Assembly: GCA_021774335.1 (NCBI GenBank)
Contig: JAJFJD010000001.1
Coordinates: forward strand, 186,001 to 250,000
DNA length: 64,000 bases
Direction of reading: 5' to 3'
Source of the DNA: Alphaproteobacteria bacterium
GTDB taxonomy: Bacteria > Pseudomonadota > Alphaproteobacteria > UBA8366
The position numbers were made by a program, and so were the translations under genes. Every line of letters begins with the position of its first letter. Positions within the stretch are counted from its first letter, which is position 1. Of this stretch, positions 30,481 to 38,547 are shown piece after piece. The notes beneath the pieces are model-generated. The model had not been told where the DNA came from. It saw nothing but the letters and a program-made list of their open reading frames with translations, and searched no databases.

Positions 30481-32745
30481 ATGAAAAGATTTGGCGGGCG
30501 GCCGCTTACCGTAACGCCGGCGGGTCCACGACAGACCCAGGCAAGCAGGTTTATTCAAGAATTTTCGATCCTCATCATCAGCGCTTTGATTTTCATCGGC
30601 ACGGGCATTGTCGCCTTGTCGGCCGAGGCGGCCCCAATCGCCGGGCCGACGGAACGCGGCAAATCCGAGGGCGGATTATTTCTGCGCAAGCCGAACGCAT
30701 CGGGCCTCGGCGTCGCCGCGCCCGAACTCGACGCGAAAGTCACGATCGACATCAACGGAATCGTCGCCCGCGTCAACGTCGCACAAAGATTCAAAAACCC
30801 GGACAAGGAATGGGTGGAAGGCGTCTATGTCTTCCCGATATCGCGCAAGGGGGCGGTGGACCACCTGCTAATGCGGATCGGCGAGCGGATCATCGAAGGC
30901 AAGATCGACGAACGCAAGGCCGCCAAAAAACGCTATGACGCGGCGAAACGCAGCGGCCGCAAGGCCAGCCTCGTCGAGCAAGAACGGCCGAACCTGTTCA
31001 CCGTTTCCATCGCGAATATTCCTCCTGGTGAAACCATCACCGTCGAAATGTCCTATCAGCAACCGGTGACGGTCGTCGACGGACTGTACTCGCTGCGTTT
31101 TCCGATGGTCGTCAATCCCCGCTACATCCCGAAAGGACCGCAGGTCGCCGGCATGGGCGGCGTCGGCTGGGGCATCAATACGCGCACCGTCCCGGACGCC
31201 GAACGGATCACCCCGCCGATGCGCCACCCGATATTGGGTAAGGCAAACCCGGCGCTGATCACCGTCGCCTTGAAACCCGGCTTGTCGGTCGCCGCCTTGC
31301 GCAGCCTGTATCACGACGTGCAGGTCACCAATGGTGACGACAACAGTTTCCGCGTCGTGCTGCGCAACGGACCGATCCCTGCCGACCGGGATTTCGTCCT
31401 CGAATGGCGGCCGGACCCCGGCAACGCCCCACGCGCAACACTCTTTAAAGAAGAGCATGACGGCGAGACCTATGTGCTTGCCATGGTCATCCCGCCAGCC
31501 GGCGAGGCAAAAAAGGACGAAGCCCGACTGCCACGCGAAGCGATCTTCATCATCGACACATCGGGGTCGATGCATGGCCAGTCGATCGAACAAGCGAAGA
31601 AGGCATTGCAATTCGCGCTCGACCGGCTGCAACCCAATGACAGCTTTAACGTCATCGGATTTTCCAGTCAGCCGACGCCCTTGTTCGCCAAGCCGCAGAC
31701 GGTGTCTACGCAATCGTTGGCAACGGCCCGCCTCTTCGTCCGCGCGATGACGGCGGACGGCGGCACCGAGATGCGCCGTGCGCTCGACCTCGCCCTGGAC
31801 GACCGGATCGATACCAGCCGGCTGCGCCAGATCGTGCTGATGACCGACGGCAGTGTCGGCAACGAAGCGCAGCTGTTCCGGTTGATCCGGCAGGGCATCG
31901 GCGATTCCCGTCTGTTCACCATCGGCATCGGCAGCGCGCCGAACGCGCATTTCATGAACAAGGCGGCGCGGTTCGGACGCGGCACCTTCACCTTTATCGG
32001 CAAAACCAGCGAGGTCACCGACAAGATGACCCGCCTGTTCAAGAAACTCGGCAATCCGGTGCTGACCGATATCGCGGTCGACTTTCCCGACCACACGGCG
32101 ACGGACGTGCAGCCGGAACGCGTGCCCGACCTGTATCGCGGCGATCCGATCATTGTCAGCGCGCGCCTGCCGAAGGGCGAGGGCGACATCACCATCGCGG
32201 GCCGCCTCGCGGGCCGGGAATGGGCGACGAAACTGACCCTCACCGACGCGTTGGCCGGTAAGGGCATCGCCAAGCTCTGGGCGAAGCGGAAAACCGAAGC
32301 GTTGATGGACGAACTGCAGGAAGGCGTCGATCCGATGGCGGTGCGGCAAGCGGTCCTGAAGGTGGCCCTGCCGCATCAGATCATGAGCCGCTACACCAGC
32401 CTCGTGGCGGTGGACAAGCAGATCAGCCGGCCGTCGACCGAGGGCATGAGCCGCCGCGCGGTTCCCACCAACCCGCCCGCGGGCTGGACCCCGCCGCGGG
32501 CCGCCGGCAAGTCTCTGCCCCAACGGGCGCAAGGCAAGGCAACCTTGCGGACGCTGACCCAGGCGGCACCGGCCGGTGGGAATACCTCCCCTGTCGGCAC
32601 GGTTCAGCAATCGGGCCAACCCGGCGCGATGATCAGATTGCACACCCGCACGGCAACGCCCGCCGGTCAGCATTTGCTGATCGGGCTGTTGCTGGTGTGC
32701 TTAGCGCTCGCTGTCTGGTTCATCCGCCGGCGCACCGCGCAATGA
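30481..32745 (+). CDS. Sortase target protein with VIT and von Willebrand A domains
   Basis: 754 residues. An N-terminal hydrophobic signal (residues 28-51, FSILIISALIFIGTGIVALS) is followed by a VIT domain (about 70-200, VAQRFKNPDKEWVEGVYVFP). Next is a VWA domain with the metal site Asp359-Thr-Ser-Gly-Ser363, then a Pro-rich linker. The C-terminus is THTRTATP-like, then LLIGLLLVCLALAVW and RRR, a cell-wall-type sorting signal. This layout matches the marine proteobacterial sortase target family. The stop overlaps the sortase start (ATGA), tying enzyme to substrate. The protein probably becomes anchored or processed at the inner or outer membrane; its function is unknown. Confidence 0.92.
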   Translation: MKRFGGRPLTVTPAGPRQTQASRFIQEFSILIISALIFIGTGIVALSAEAAPIAGPTERGKSEGGLFLRKPNASGLGVAAPELDAKVTIDINGIVARVNVAQRFKNPDKEWVEGVYVFPISRKGAVDHLLMRIGERIIEGKIDERKAAKKRYDAAKRSGRKASLVEQERPNLFTVSIANIPPGETITVEMSYQQPVTVVDGLYSLRFPMVVNPRYIPKGPQVAGMGGVGWGINTRTVPDAERITPPMRHPILGKANPALITVALKPGLSVAALRSLYHDVQVTNGDDNSFRVVLRNGPIPADRDFVLEWRPDPGNAPRATLFKEEHDGETYVLAMVIPPAGEAKKDEARLPREAIFIIDTSGSMHGQSIEQAKKALQFALDRLQPNDSFNVIGFSSQPTPLFAKPQTVSTQSLATARLFVRAMTADGGTEMRRALDLALDDRIDTSRLRQIVLMTDGSVGNEAQLFRLIRQGIGDSRLFTIGIGSAPNAHFMNKAARFGRGTFTFIGKTSEVTDKMTRLFKKLGNPVLTDIAVDFPDHTATDVQPERVPDLYRGDPIIVSARLPKGEGDITIAGRLAGREWATKLTLTDALAGKGIAKLWAKRKTEALMDELQEGVDPMAVRQAVLKVALPHQIMSRYTSLVAVDKQISRPSTEGMSRRAVPTNPPAGWTPPRAAGKSLPQRAQGKATLRTLTQAAPAGGNTSPVGTVQQSGQPGAMIRLHTRTATPAGQHLLIGLLLVCLALAVWFIRRRTAQ

Positions 32746-33365
32746 CCTCCCGCGGTGCGTGCGCCCTCGCCGCCCTGCTGCTCGCCTTCGGCGGGTGGCA
32801 GGTCGGCGAGGCCGCCTGGATCCACGCCAAAGCCGGTTTGGCGCAGGTCCTCATAAAACAAGCCTGGGCGGACACGCAAAACGGGGCCGGACACAGCAAG
32901 CCCTGGTCCTGGGCGGATACCTGGCCGGTTGCACAGATTGCGGTGCCGCGGCTGCAAATCGACCAGATCGTCCTGGCGGGCGCCAGCGGCCGCACGCTCG
33001 CCTTCGGCCCCGGCCATATGGACGGCACGGCAGCACCCGGCGGCGACGGCGTCTCGGTTATCAGCGGCCATCGCGACACGCATTTCCGTTTCCTGCAGGA
33101 CCTCAAGTCCGGCGACGCCATGACGCTGACCGACCGATCGGGCGCACGCCGGACCTTTCGCATTACAAAGACACAAATCGTGGACTCGGATGCCAGCGGC
33201 CTGCAGATCGAGAAGGACGACGCCTGGCTGGCACTGGTGACCTGCTATCCGTTCGATGCAGTAGATCCCGGCGGACCGCTGCGGTATGTGGTCTATGCCG
33301 AGCCCGAGGCTACGCCCGGCGCGCCGGTCCCGGCGCCGTCGCCAAATAGAGTCCGACCGCTATGA
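32742..33365 (+). CDS. Class GN (marine proteobacterial) sortase
   Basis: 207 residues. One N-terminal membrane segment (ALAALLLAFGGWQVG) is followed by a sortase barrel with His110 (in VISGHRDTHF), Cys168 (in LVTCYPFDAV) and Arg181 (in GGPLRYVVYA), the catalytic triad. Sortases cut near the C-terminus of target proteins and join them to an amine. Gram-negative class GN enzymes are paired with one dedicated target, here the VIT/VWA protein whose stop codon overlaps this start. The 3' end overlaps the convergent DMT transporter gene by 56 bases. Confidence 0.93.
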   Translation: MTSRGACALAALLLAFGGWQVGEAAWIHAKAGLAQVLIKQAWADTQNGAGHSKPWSWADTWPVAQIAVPRLQIDQIVLAGASGRTLAFGPGHMDGTAAPGGDGVSVISGHRDTHFRFLQDLKSGDAMTLTDRSGARRTFRITKTQIVDSDASGLQIEKDDAWLALVTCYPFDAVDPGGPLRYVVYAEPEATPGAPVPAPSPNRVRPL

Positions 33366-34245
33366 ACGCCGCGCCCGCCAGATGGAACAGCGCCAGACTC
33401 TCGTCCAGAAATATCACCGCCAGGATGGTCGCGAAGACCGGCACCAAGTGGTTATACGGGCCGGTCCGATTCGGGCCCATGATCTCCACCGCCTTATTGA
33501 AGAAGAGCAGCGCCAGTGCGGTTGGGAACAGGCCGAGATAGGTCGCCGCGGCGGCTGCCTCCCACGTGGCGGGATAGGCGCGCGCCGTTGCGGACTCCCA
33601 TGCGTAGAATGGAATCAGCGTCACGACCGCAACGAGAAGCAGCGCGCTGAGAAAGGTGAAAGGGTCGATCGACGGCGGCCGCAGCTTCACAATGACGGTG
33701 TAGAAGGACCAGCAGGCCATCGCACCGATCATCAGCAGGTCGCCCTGATTGAAGGAGAAATCGGCGAGCGCCATAACGTCGCCGCGCGTGACGATCGCCA
33801 CGACACCGCCGAGCGACGCCGCAATCCCCGCCGCCTGCCGCCAGGTCAGCCCGACCCGCAGGATCAGCATGGCGAAGATCGGCACCGTCACCGGGCAGAG
33901 CGACATCATCAACGACGCATTGACCGCTGTCGTCCCCTGCACCGCCCAATACAAAACCGCGTTGAACAATGCCGTGCCGATCACCCCGGCCGCCAGGAAC
34001 ACGCCCATATTCGCCCGGATGGCCGGCCATTGTTCGATCAATCCACGCGCGGTGAAAGGCAGCATGACGGCAAAGGCCGCCACGTTGCGCCAGAAGGCCA
34101 GGCCGATCGGCGGCAGGTCTTCATGGACCGCGCGGCCGACGACCACATTGCTGCCCCAGAACAGCCCGCATGCGAGCAGCATCAGGACGGCGAGCCCGGT
34201 TTTTTCATCCGTTTTATGGTCTGATTTTTCGGCGGAAGGCGGCAT
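33310..34245 (-). CDS. EamA/DMT-family transporter (second copy)
   Basis: 311 residues with ten hydrophobic segments: LAVLMLLACGLFWGSNVVVG first, then two EamA repeats ending with NHLVPVFATILAVIFLDESL. Asn and Pro pairs (NRTGPYNHLVPV) mark the conserved last loop. It is a membrane transporter of unknown substrate. The start at 34245 (MPPSAEK) is preferred over 34269 by position only. It is convergent with the sortase gene, overlapping its end, and divergent from the second selenoprotein gene. Confidence 0.9.
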   Translation of the reverse strand: MPPSAEKSDHKTDEKTGLAVLMLLACGLFWGSNVVVGRAVHEDLPPIGLAFWRNVAAFAVMLPFTARGLIEQWPAIRANMGVFLAAGVIGTALFNAVLYWAVQGTTAVNASLMMSLCPVTVPIFAMLILRVGLTWRQAAGIAASLGGVVAIVTRGDVMALADFSFNQGDLLMIGAMACWSFYTVIVKLRPPSIDPFTFLSALLLVAVVTLIPFYAWESATARAYPATWEAAAAATYLGLFPTALALLFFNKAVEIMGPNRTGPYNHLVPVFATILAVIFLDESLALFHLAGAAFIAVGLYLATAPGPARRA

Positions 34246-34378
34246 GGCCGCACACCCTATAGGCCGCATCCGGTCGCGGCAATCGATGAAGGCTTCGGGA
34301 GTTGTGAATTGCCATCCCGAAGGCCGCCCGTCATACTTGAGCTTCGTTTCCCATCCGACTCACATCACGGATATCCCC

Positions 34379-35614
34379 ATGGCACGGCTCGAAGACATCC
34401 CGCTCGGCGAGCGCAAGATGATGGAAGAACTCGATTGCTCCGGCTTCGAGGATCGACGCCCCTGGGTGACCGGCAAGCCGCTTAACGAGCGCCGGGTCGC
34501 ACTGATCTCGACGGCGGCACTGAACCTGCGCAGCGATGCAGTGTTTCAGCGGAACGCTACCGATTTCCGGGTGATCCCCGGCAATGTGGACCCGGGCGAC
34601 GTGGTGATGAGCCATGTCTCGGTCAATTTCGACCGCACCGGCTTCCAGCAAGACCTAAATGTCTGTTTCCCGCTGCAGCGGCTGCACGAGCTGGCGGACG
34701 AAGGCGTGATCGGATCGGTTTCCAATTTCCATTTTTCGGTCTCGGGGGCGCCGCACCCAAGCGACCTGGAAGACTCGGCCCGCGCCATTGCACAGACGAT
34801 GAAGGCCGACGCGGTCGATACCGTCCTGCTGGTTCCCATATGACCGAAATGCACGCGCGCCGTTGGCGGGCTTGCCGTTATTTTCGAAGAAGAAGGGCTG
34901 GCGACGACACAGATCAGTCTGATCCGGATTCATTCCGAACGGACCACCCCGCCGCGCGCGTTGTGGGTGCCCTATGAGTTGGGCCGCCCGATCGGCATAC
35001 CCAACGACGCCGAGTTCCAGAAGAACGTGATCAAGGCCGCCTTCGACCTGCTCGACGCGGAGTCCGGCCCGGTGCTGGTGGATTATCCGGTGGAGATTCC
35101 CCAAGACGCCGCCGCGCTGGACGAAGACGCGATGACCGGCATGGCCTGCCCGATCGACCTGCCGGCGTTACCGGACGAAACGGCGCCGACCAGCGAGGTC
35201 GGCAAGGCCTTGATGACCGAGATCGCGTCGCTGGCACCCTGGTACGACTTGGCGGTCACGACGCGCGGCCGCACGACGGTCGGCCCGAGCGGCCTGTCCA
35301 TCGATGTCGCCGCGAAATATGTCGCCGCCTTCCTGGACGACCAGGCCGCACCCTGCCCGCGCGACGATATGCCGGTCGCCCGTGTGCTGAAGCTCGCCTA
35401 CGAGGACCTCAAAGCCTATTACGGCGAAGCGATCACCGCGCAGCCGGGCTATTCGACGAGCAAGCAGGTCGAAGACTGGATGTTCAACGAAACGGTCTTC
35501 GGCAAAGCGCTCTGGCGGCTCCGCACGCTCTGCCTCGAAAATGAGGACGAGTATTTCCACTATCTCGGCACGAACTCAATCGTCCCCGACCGGCAGATCA
35601 ACCCGCCAAGCTGA
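34379..35614 (+). CDS. Selenoprotein B family protein (GrdB/PrdB-like), second copy, in-frame UGA at codon 155
   Basis: A frame of 412 codons with a single TGA at 34841-34843, in the context LLVPI-Sec-PKCTRAVGGLA. It is a close paralogue of the gene at 1114-2364: both begin MAR-x-EDLP/IP.GER and share YGEA and NPxxP-like segments. The second half holds ALWVPYELGRPIGIPN and TTRGRTTVGPSGLS. Family knowledge: Sec-containing reductases attack the substrate to give a selenoether, and the -x-x-Cys partner releases it. It diverges from the DMT gene and is followed by mscL. The thioredoxin-domain gene lies less than 1 kb downstream and could be its electron donor. Confidence 0.9.
34838..34876 (+). 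promoter_or_regulatory. Candidate bacterial SECIS element, second copy
   Basis: Identical to 1570-1608 at 38 of 39 positions; the one change (C to T in a Val codon) falls in the predicted loop. The stem pairs GCACGCGCGCC (34851-34861) with GGCGGGCTTGC (34865-34875) around GUU. A change confined to the loop with an untouched stem favours RNA-level constraint. Confidence 0.7.
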
Positions 35615-35814
35615 TCTTTTCTCAAAGCCGCAGCACAGCATCTCCGTTCGGACATCCGATGCATCCGCACGCTTCCAAGCGGCGGATACTGACGCGTACC
35701 GTGTAGAGTATTCAGCCGATACAACTACGATTTCTTCAAACGATGGCTTGCTGATATATTCCCTCGATTGGGGCAACACACAGGGTCGCAAGAGACCTTC
35801 TTACGGGGGAATTC

Positions 35815-36258
35815 ATGCTAAAGGAATTCAAAGAGTTCGCGATGCGCGGCAATGTCATGGACATGGCCGTCGGCATCATTATCGGGGCGGCGTTCGGTAA
35901 GATCATCTCGTCCTTCGTTAAAGACATCATCATGCCGCCCATCGGGATGCTTATGGGCAACGTCGATTTCAGCAGCCTGTTCGTCAATCTATCCGGCAAG
36001 GAATTCGCCACCCTCGCCGCAGCGCAAAAGGCCGGCGCCGCGACGATCAACTACGGCCTCTTCATCAACACGGTGCTTGATTTCGTCATCGTCGCCTTTG
36101 CCATCTTCATGGTGATCCGGACGATGAATAAGCTAAAGCGCGAAGAAGAAGTCGCGCCGGCGGATCCGACCGACAAGGATTGTCCGCAGTGCCTGTCGAA
36201 AATTCCGCTCAAAGCGACACGCTGCGCGCATTGCACGTCGGAAGTTCCGGCAACGTAA
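35815..36258 (+). CDS. mscL: Large-conductance mechanosensitive channel MscL with C-terminal zinc ribbon
   Basis: 147 residues. Residues 1-105 are a standard Msc[21 protein letters not shown], first helix [19 protein letters not shown], and second helix [20 protein letters not shown]. The tail is unusual: [24 protein letters not shown] carries two C-x-x-C pairs spaced as in a zinc ribbon, replacing the usual short helical bundle end. MscL opens under membrane tension and protects from osmotic downshock. It is preceded by about 200 bases of non-coding DNA and followed by a perfect terminator. Confidence 0.95.
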   Translation: MLKEFKEFAMRGNVMDMAVGIIIGAAFGKIISSFVKDIIMPPIGMLMGNVDFSSLFVNLSGKEFATLAAAQKAGAATINYGLFINTVLDFVIVAFAIFMVIRTMNKLKREEEVAPADPTDKDCPQCLSKIPLKATRCAHCTSEVPAT

Positions 36259-36275
36259 CGCAGTTATGAGAACCG

Positions 36276-36321
36276 AGGCCGCATACCGGCAGGGATTCCG
36301 GTATGCGGCCTTATTCTTCTT
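36276..36321 (+). terminator. mscL terminator
   Basis: AGGCCGCATACCGG (36276-36289) pairs perfectly over 14 bases with CCGGTATGCGGCCT (36298-36311), followed by the T-rich TATTCTTCTT. Strong in the plus direction. Confidence 0.85.
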
Positions 36322-36466
36322 AGGCCGCGCATTCAGTCCATACCGACACCCAGAGAACGGCCCGGAATTCGCCTGCGCATATGTGAAGCGTTCTTGATGC
36401 CGCAATTTTAAACAGCGCAGCCGCGTCCTATAACTGTCTCGATCCTGAACCAAGGGCGAGACTCGC

Positions 36467-37954
36467 ATGCCTTCCAATATCCTACCGACCGACGGGCTGG
36501 CCGTATTCGTCAAGGCCGAGTGCGAAACCTGCGCGATGATCGCACCGTTGATCGCGGCACTGGCCCAATCAGATCTCGACATTTCGGTAATCACTCAGGA
36601 CGATCCGGCGTTCCCACCCGATGTCGATGCAGTGCATGACGGCACGCTCGAGCATTCCTTTCACGCCGATATCGAGATCGTGCCGACGATCATCCGGTTC
36701 CGGGACGGCGTCGAGACCGGCCGCACCTTTGGTTGGCACCGCGAAGAGTGGCACAATCTGACCGGACGGACGGACCTCGGGGCGGACCTACCGGACTCCC
36801 GTCCCGGCTGCGGGTCGCGCACCCATGACGTCGGCGCCTATGAAACGCTGGTCGCCCGGTTCGGCGATACCGGCATCGAGGCCCGCGAGGTTACGCTCGG
36901 CGAATGGGATGACGAGATCGAGGCCTGCTTCGATCGGGGCTGGTCCGACGGCCTGCCGGTGGTGCCACCCACCGATGCGCGCGTCCTGCGCATGCTAAGC
37001 GGCACGGCACGCGCACCCGATGAGGTGATCGGCGATGTACCGCCGAACCTGTTGTCCATCACGGTCGAGAAGGTCGCCATCAACGCGGTGATGGCCGGGT
37101 GCCGCCCGGAATACATGCCGGTCGTGCTGACCGCCCTCGAAGCCGCGCTCGACCCCTACGCGACGATGCACGGCGTGCTCTGTACGACCTGTTTTTCGTC
37201 GCCGATCCTGATCGTCAACGGGCCGATCGCTCGCAAGATCGGCATGAACTCCGGCATGAACTGCCTCGGTCAGGGCAATCGCGCCAACGCCACAATCGGC
37301 CGAGCGCTGCAACTCATCATCCGCAATTTCGGCGGTGGCGTTCCCGGCGAGATGGACCGCGCCGTGCTCGGCGGCCCCGGCAAATACACCTTCTGTTTCG
37401 CGGAGAAAGAAGACGATCCCACATGGACGCCACTCAATGTCGCGCGCGGCCACGCACCGGGCACGAGCACGGTGACGCTGTTCCAGGGCGACGGCGTCCA
37501 GGGATTCGTCGATCAACGGTCGCGGACGCCGGAAGCGCTGGTCCAATCGCTTTCCCGCTCCTTGATGGCCGTGGGAAATTGGAAGCTTTGTGAGTTCACC
37601 AACGCCATGCTGGTGTTGTCGCCGGAACATTACGCCACCTTCCGCGACGCCGGCTGGAACCGCGACAGGATCACCGGGGCGTTGCATGACACGCTGCGCC
37701 GCCCGGGTACGGACGTCATCCAGGGCGCGCACGGGATCGGCGAAGGCGTCGACCCGAAACGGGCAAACGAGATGGTCGGCAAATTCTGGCCCGAGGGCCT
37801 GTTGATCGTTCAAGCGGGCGGCCAAGCCGGACTGTTCTCGGCGATTTGCGCCGGCTGGACCGGGGGCCGTTTCCGGGACGACTCGCAGACGGTGACCAAG
37901 GAGATCGTCGTCAAATCGGCGCTTACGCCGGCGCCAGCGCAGCGGGTTTGCTGA
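36467..37954 (+). CDS. Thioredoxin-domain protein with large conserved C-terminal domain
   Basis: 495 residues. The N-terminal 110 residues look like a thioredoxin fold with the redox pair Cys-Glu-Thr-Cys (FVKAECETCAMIAP) and IEIVPTIIRFRDGVE. The remaining 380 residues (WSDGLPVVPPTDARVLRML, MHGVLCTTCFSSPILIVNGP, GMNSGMNCLGQGNRANATIG) form a domain I recall from bacterial genomes that also encode selenoprotein B family proteins. I recall no biochemical function. It may transfer electrons to the Sec proteins or process a related substrate. Start chosen for AAGGGCGAG. The 3' end overlaps the convergent cupin gene by 32 bases. Confidence 0.75.
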   Translation: MPSNILPTDGLAVFVKAECETCAMIAPLIAALAQSDLDISVITQDDPAFPPDVDAVHDGTLEHSFHADIEIVPTIIRFRDGVETGRTFGWHREEWHNLTGRTDLGADLPDSRPGCGSRTHDVGAYETLVARFGDTGIEAREVTLGEWDDEIEACFDRGWSDGLPVVPPTDARVLRMLSGTARAPDEVIGDVPPNLLSITVEKVAINAVMAGCRPEYMPVVLTALEAALDPYATMHGVLCTTCFSSPILIVNGPIARKIGMNSGMNCLGQGNRANATIGRALQLIIRNFGGGVPGEMDRAVLGGPGKYTFCFAEKEDDPTWTPLNVARGHAPGTSTVTLFQGDGVQGFVDQRSRTPEALVQSLSRSLMAVGNWKLCEFTNAMLVLSPEHYATFRDAGWNRDRITGALHDTLRRPGTDVIQGAHGIGEGVDPKRANEMVGKFWPEGLLIVQAGGQAGLFSAICAGWTGGRFRDDSQTVTKEIVVKSALTPAPAQRVC

Positions 37955-38492
37955 CGACATAGGTCTTGTCGTCGACATTGTAGTAATGCCGGATCGGCTT
38001 GTAGTTGCCGCCGACCACCGTCACGACATAGGTCTCTTCCGCGAGCGCTGTGAAGCTGTGAATTTCGGTCGGCGGCACGACCATTGCGATCTCGCCCGGC
38101 ACATACTCGCGGTCCTCGATCGTCTTCAGGTCGGCATGCCATTCCACGGTGCCGTCGTCGACGCGTTCGTACACGCAATGACGGACGCGCCCTTTGAAGA
38201 CCACCAGCGCCTCCCAGACGCCGTGATCATGCGGCGGGATGTATTTGCCGTTCGGGAATTCATCGAGGGTGATGGAAAGTTGGCCGTCGTAATACAGATA
38301 TTTGGAATTATCGATGTGATTGCCCGGCCGTTTGACACCGAGCGTCAGAAGATCGTCCCGCGCCACCAGTGGCCGCATGGCGTCCAACAGTCCGGCCCGC
38401 AGCTTGGATTCATCGCTACCGGCATCCGCGATCACGCGAATGGCGGTCTGGGCGCAGTCCCGAATGGTCGCTTGCGAGTCCGTATCCGGCAT
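37923..38492 (-). CDS. Cysteine dioxygenase-like cupin protein
   Basis: 189 residues. A double-stranded beta-helix with the metal motif HDHGVWEALVVFKG near residue 85, a glycine-rich NGKYIPPHDHG lead and a later EIHSFTALAEET carrying the distal His. It resembles predicted metal-dependent enzymes of the cysteine-dioxygenase-like group. A GGAGG ribosome-binding site precedes the ATG at 38492. It would act on a small thiol or similar molecule. Next to the Sec-type reductase and thioredoxin genes, sulfur metabolism is a reasonable guess only. It lies downstream of nothing on its strand; the amidohydrolase ends 55 bases upstream. Confidence 0.8.
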   Translation of the reverse strand: MPDTDSQATIRDCAQTAIRVIADAGSDESKLRAGLLDAMRPLVARDDLLTLGVKRPGNHIDNSKYLYYDGQLSITLDEFPNGKYIPPHDHGVWEALVVFKGRVRHCVYERVDDGTVEWHADLKTIEDREYVPGEIAMVVPPTEIHSFTALAEETYVVTVVGGNYKPIRHYYNVDDKTYVVSKPAALAPA

Positions 38493-38547
38493 GGCGGTCC
38501 TCCGTCTCGAACGACGGAGACCACCGGCCCCCGCCGATCCCGACACC

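Noticed and set aside
32743-32745. Genome-wide reassignment of TGA to an amino acid
   Set aside because: TGA closes many genes in the window at the correct family length, for example the VIT/VWA gene, the DMT transporter at 30330 and moeA, so it is a normal stop here.
37952-37957. A second Sec-type readthrough at the end of the thioredoxin-domain gene (Cys codon followed by TGA)
   Set aside because: The following frame runs into the convergent cupin gene without protein-like composition, and the protein is complete at the stop.
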